The notes under the pieces were generated by a model. The model did no database searches. It worked only from the letters and a program-made list of their open reading frames with translations, and was not told the DNA's origin. The position numbers and the translations under genes were made by a program. Positions 61,226 through 64,000 of a stretch of DNA of 64,000 nt are shown in pieces. Source of the DNA: Lethocerus indicus (Eukaryota > Arthropoda > Insecta > Hemiptera > Belostomatidae); NCBI GenBank assembly GCA_019843655.1, contig JACDQD010000004.1, forward strand, positions 1,178,001-1,242,000, written 5' to 3'. Position 1 is the stretch's first letter. Every line of letters starts with the position of its first letter.

Positions 61226-64000
61226 TATACATACGGAGTAATATGAAACCAAAACCTTCCCGATTGGTTTCGTTATAACATGCAGTTGTCACAAGTCATT
61301 GAATATAAACAGGAATTAAAAAAGGTGATGTGTCCAGTTTCTGATTGGGATGTCCGTGGAAGGAGGAAGAGTGAAATTGAATAAGCCCCGGAATGGCGGC
61401 GAGATCCTACCATTCGTCCACCGCCGGGGGGCAATGTCGAATTTGCAATTTGATTGATGTCACGATTGTATAATTGGCCATCGATTGTTGTTCAGCCGGC
61501 ATCCTTCGTCCTTGTCGTCCGCGATCCTGCCGGTCGTTGTTTAATCGTCGCCCGGCCTAATGGTCCCCAGTAATTATTTTCGGCCCTAATTGGCGAACCC
61601 CGCCTTGTGCAACCCAGCGCTCATGCCGCCAGCTCCGGGCGTAAAGCAATCAGTTAATTGGGAAATGTTTTACACGCGTCGGTGAGTATTGTTATTGCGT
61701 TGCCCAATATGGAACGGACCGGTGTTGAACCATCGCGGCGACAACGGGTACAAACCGGGTATGTCTTATCTGGGCGTAATTACTCGATGTTGAATATATT
61801 ACGCTGGAACTTTTACACCAAAGCTTACATTAGATCCTCTAGCAATTACATCGTTCAAAAATCTGTCAGCTGATTGTCCGATATTGAATAATACACGGCT
61901 TATGCGAGAAGTTATTGGGCTCCTCTACAACCGAGATAAACGCACTGATTTGACGAGTTATATCGCCAAACATTAGTAGATGAATTAATTTCGGAATAAT
62001 ATTATCGTGTGTTTTTACTTTTTTTCGTAAAGCGAACTCGGGAGAGACGGACTACTACTAGCCACTGCATCGGAAGCTTCAATATAAATTGAAAATAAAT
62101 TTTAACCTGAATGGTTTGGAAAACCCTTAAAAGCGTTCAGTGGAAACTTCTGCAAAATGTGTCGCTGTTGTTTCTGTTTTGAAAAACAAAACATTTTCGA
62201 CACAATCCACCAACTTTCGCGTCATTAAAATTAATTATTTTGGAGGAAAAATACTCAATTAGCTGATTTACAAACCAACTGTCGTGACTACTATCTACGT
62301 ACTGGAATTTTTCCCAAGAAACAACATTCGGTTCGACAATGATGTTTTGAATCAAAGTGAAACTCGTACTCGTATAAAAACAGATGTTGAAGGTTTAACT
62401 TAATTTCCTGTTTAAATGCGTATGTCGAGCAGTCATTACTAGTTTTTATTGAAAACAATAAAAATCTTGCGACAGAAGAACGCAAGAGAGATGAGGTTGT
62501 AGTTTTTGCAAACAAAATGTATCATCACAACAATTGTCCAGAATTAAAACATACTATAAGAAAAATATATTATAATTTAACACGGGAATATAAAAGCATA
62601 GAAAATAAATTATTTTCCCGATTTGCGATCAGTAACGGGGGAGAGATGGTTACTGTGGAATCTTGATGCTGATTGGAGAAGAGGGATGAGTAGGAACGTT
62701 GTACGTGTCACGTAATCCAGTGGAGAAACTCAGATACGGTATTTATTTGGCAATTTTGTGCCCAAACAAACACTGGTTTTGAACGACGGGCAGTTGTAAG
62801 TAACAAGGGCAATACTTAATGGCTTCCTTAAATTATTAAGGTTATTACAACCTTCGAAAATCATCCGCGTGTTTTATATACAGTTATAAGGCAAGGTTAT
62901 AAGACATGAATCGCAATTGAGAGAGTCAATATTCCGGTTCGTAATTTTACGTATTATTTCTTCAAGTACATTCAATGCAATGCCAGTGAAAAGAAATCTT
63001 TTCGGGCCGAATTTGTCGTCAAGTGGAAAATTCCCTCGTCCATTATTCGGTTTTTCCGACGGCTTCGGGTCGTAATAGCCATTTCAGTGACGTCTGATCA
63101 TCAACGGAGATAAACAACCGAAGAGTGTTAATTTTAAATTCGCATTATTCTATCAGCGCATACAGTTCCTAAGCGAGTATGTAAAGAACAACTGCAAAAT
63201 AAGGTACCGACCATTAGCATAATTGGGGTCGGCAACTTCTATAAAGAAAGGTCAGCGTCAAGAGGGTTTCTGTACGATCCATAAGATCTGTGTGACGCCT
63301 CTGGACATAGACGGATTGTTGTCCGTGGAAGCGGGAAAATAAGGGCGAAGAAGGCCTTTCGCGACGCCAACTGTGCAAATAAATTTTCCATATACGGTTT
63401 CGACGGCCCATTTGTACAGCCCCCTGTATAATATCTATTTCAAGCGCTTTCATCGATCCTTCCAGAGAACGATTTCGTCATATATAAATATCCATTAGAC
63501 ACAATCCTTGAACACAAATTAGATTGCCTTCCACGCTCGATATTGTTTCAATAGGGGCTTTTCTATTTGAAGATTTCAAAATCGAGACATGTTCACCCCT
63601 TGATTCAGTGGGATCTGTACCCCCCAACATTCGATGCGTTTGGGAGAAAAATTGTAGTAATTAAATTTTCTAATAGCCGGATAGATGAATCGAAAACCTG
63701 ACAATGTTATTTGTTTATCTGTCGTTTATTTGTTTACGCTGTTATGCGCTCATTTCTCAGGTCACTGCTGCCTACTTATTGCGACTTTCACCCCCCCAAT
63801 ACCGACCGATACACACTTAAACGGAACGTCTTATAAAAAACCTGAAAAGCAGCGGAAGAAATGATAAAATGCCGATGGGATGCGATACCGGTACGCAGAG
63901 TCGAAGCGTTAAGGTGTACTTTCTGGTCCCCGGGGCATACCAATACAAACAGTGCCATCGATTCAACATTGATACAATGCAGAAAGAAATTGCAGGATAA
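61226..64000. other. no gene seen; GC island
   Basis: A GC-richer island at about 61360-61670 contains TGATTGATGTCA (61451-61462), which fits a composite Exd/Hox plus Hth site. The remainder is mixed sequence with random short open frames on both strands and no splice-consistent chain. Confidence 0.4.

Overview
This 64 kb window is insect nuclear DNA. The signs are short phase-conserved GT-AG introns, an ABC transporter of the arthropod-type ABCH subfamily, jockey-clade non-LTR retrotransposon fragments, a mariner transposase relic, and tRNA-Ala(AGC) genes with the A-U-C-G-A-U T-loop known from silkworm tRNA-Ala. I cannot assign the order or species from the sequence alone.

Layout. 1-14 kb has no protein gene I can support. 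It holds five identical tRNA-Ala genes in two tandem groups, plus scattered transposon debris. 14.6-29.4 kb carries, on the plus strand, the last five exons of a single-pass membrane protein: the transmembrane segment and cytoplasmic tail, in large introns full of microsatellites and mobile-element remnants. 29.4-33.7 kb is AT-rich with no gene seen. From 33.8 to 58.7 kb three multi-exon genes lie head to tail on the minus strand. They are an 884-residue WDR75 (nucleolar WD-repeat protein of small-subunit processome assembly), an unidentified 841-residue Asn/Lys/Glu-rich protein with a helical C-terminus, and a 753-residue ABCH half transporter. For each I chained exons by hand until the coding sequence was open and divisible by three. 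58.7-64 kb is the 5' flank of the transporter gene and holds another foldback repeat.

The most interesting item is a candidate gene on the opposite strand inside the single giant (about 5.5 kb) intron of WDR75. A 39-codon signal-peptide exon at 37502-37618 ends in a GTAAGT donor. An unusually GC-rich second exon at 38699-38806, if joined, would give a 74-residue basic secreted peptide with two cysteines 11 residues apart. The reading frame of the second exon is not settled, because the other frames are also largely open.

A second theme is a foldback (palindromic, MITE-like) repeat family with about ten full or partial copies. Its core shares a short motif with the conserved 5' flank of every tRNA-Ala unit. 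A third is a sharp change in base composition near 29.5 kb, from a poly-G/poly-C-rich mosaic to an AT-rich block that holds the genes.
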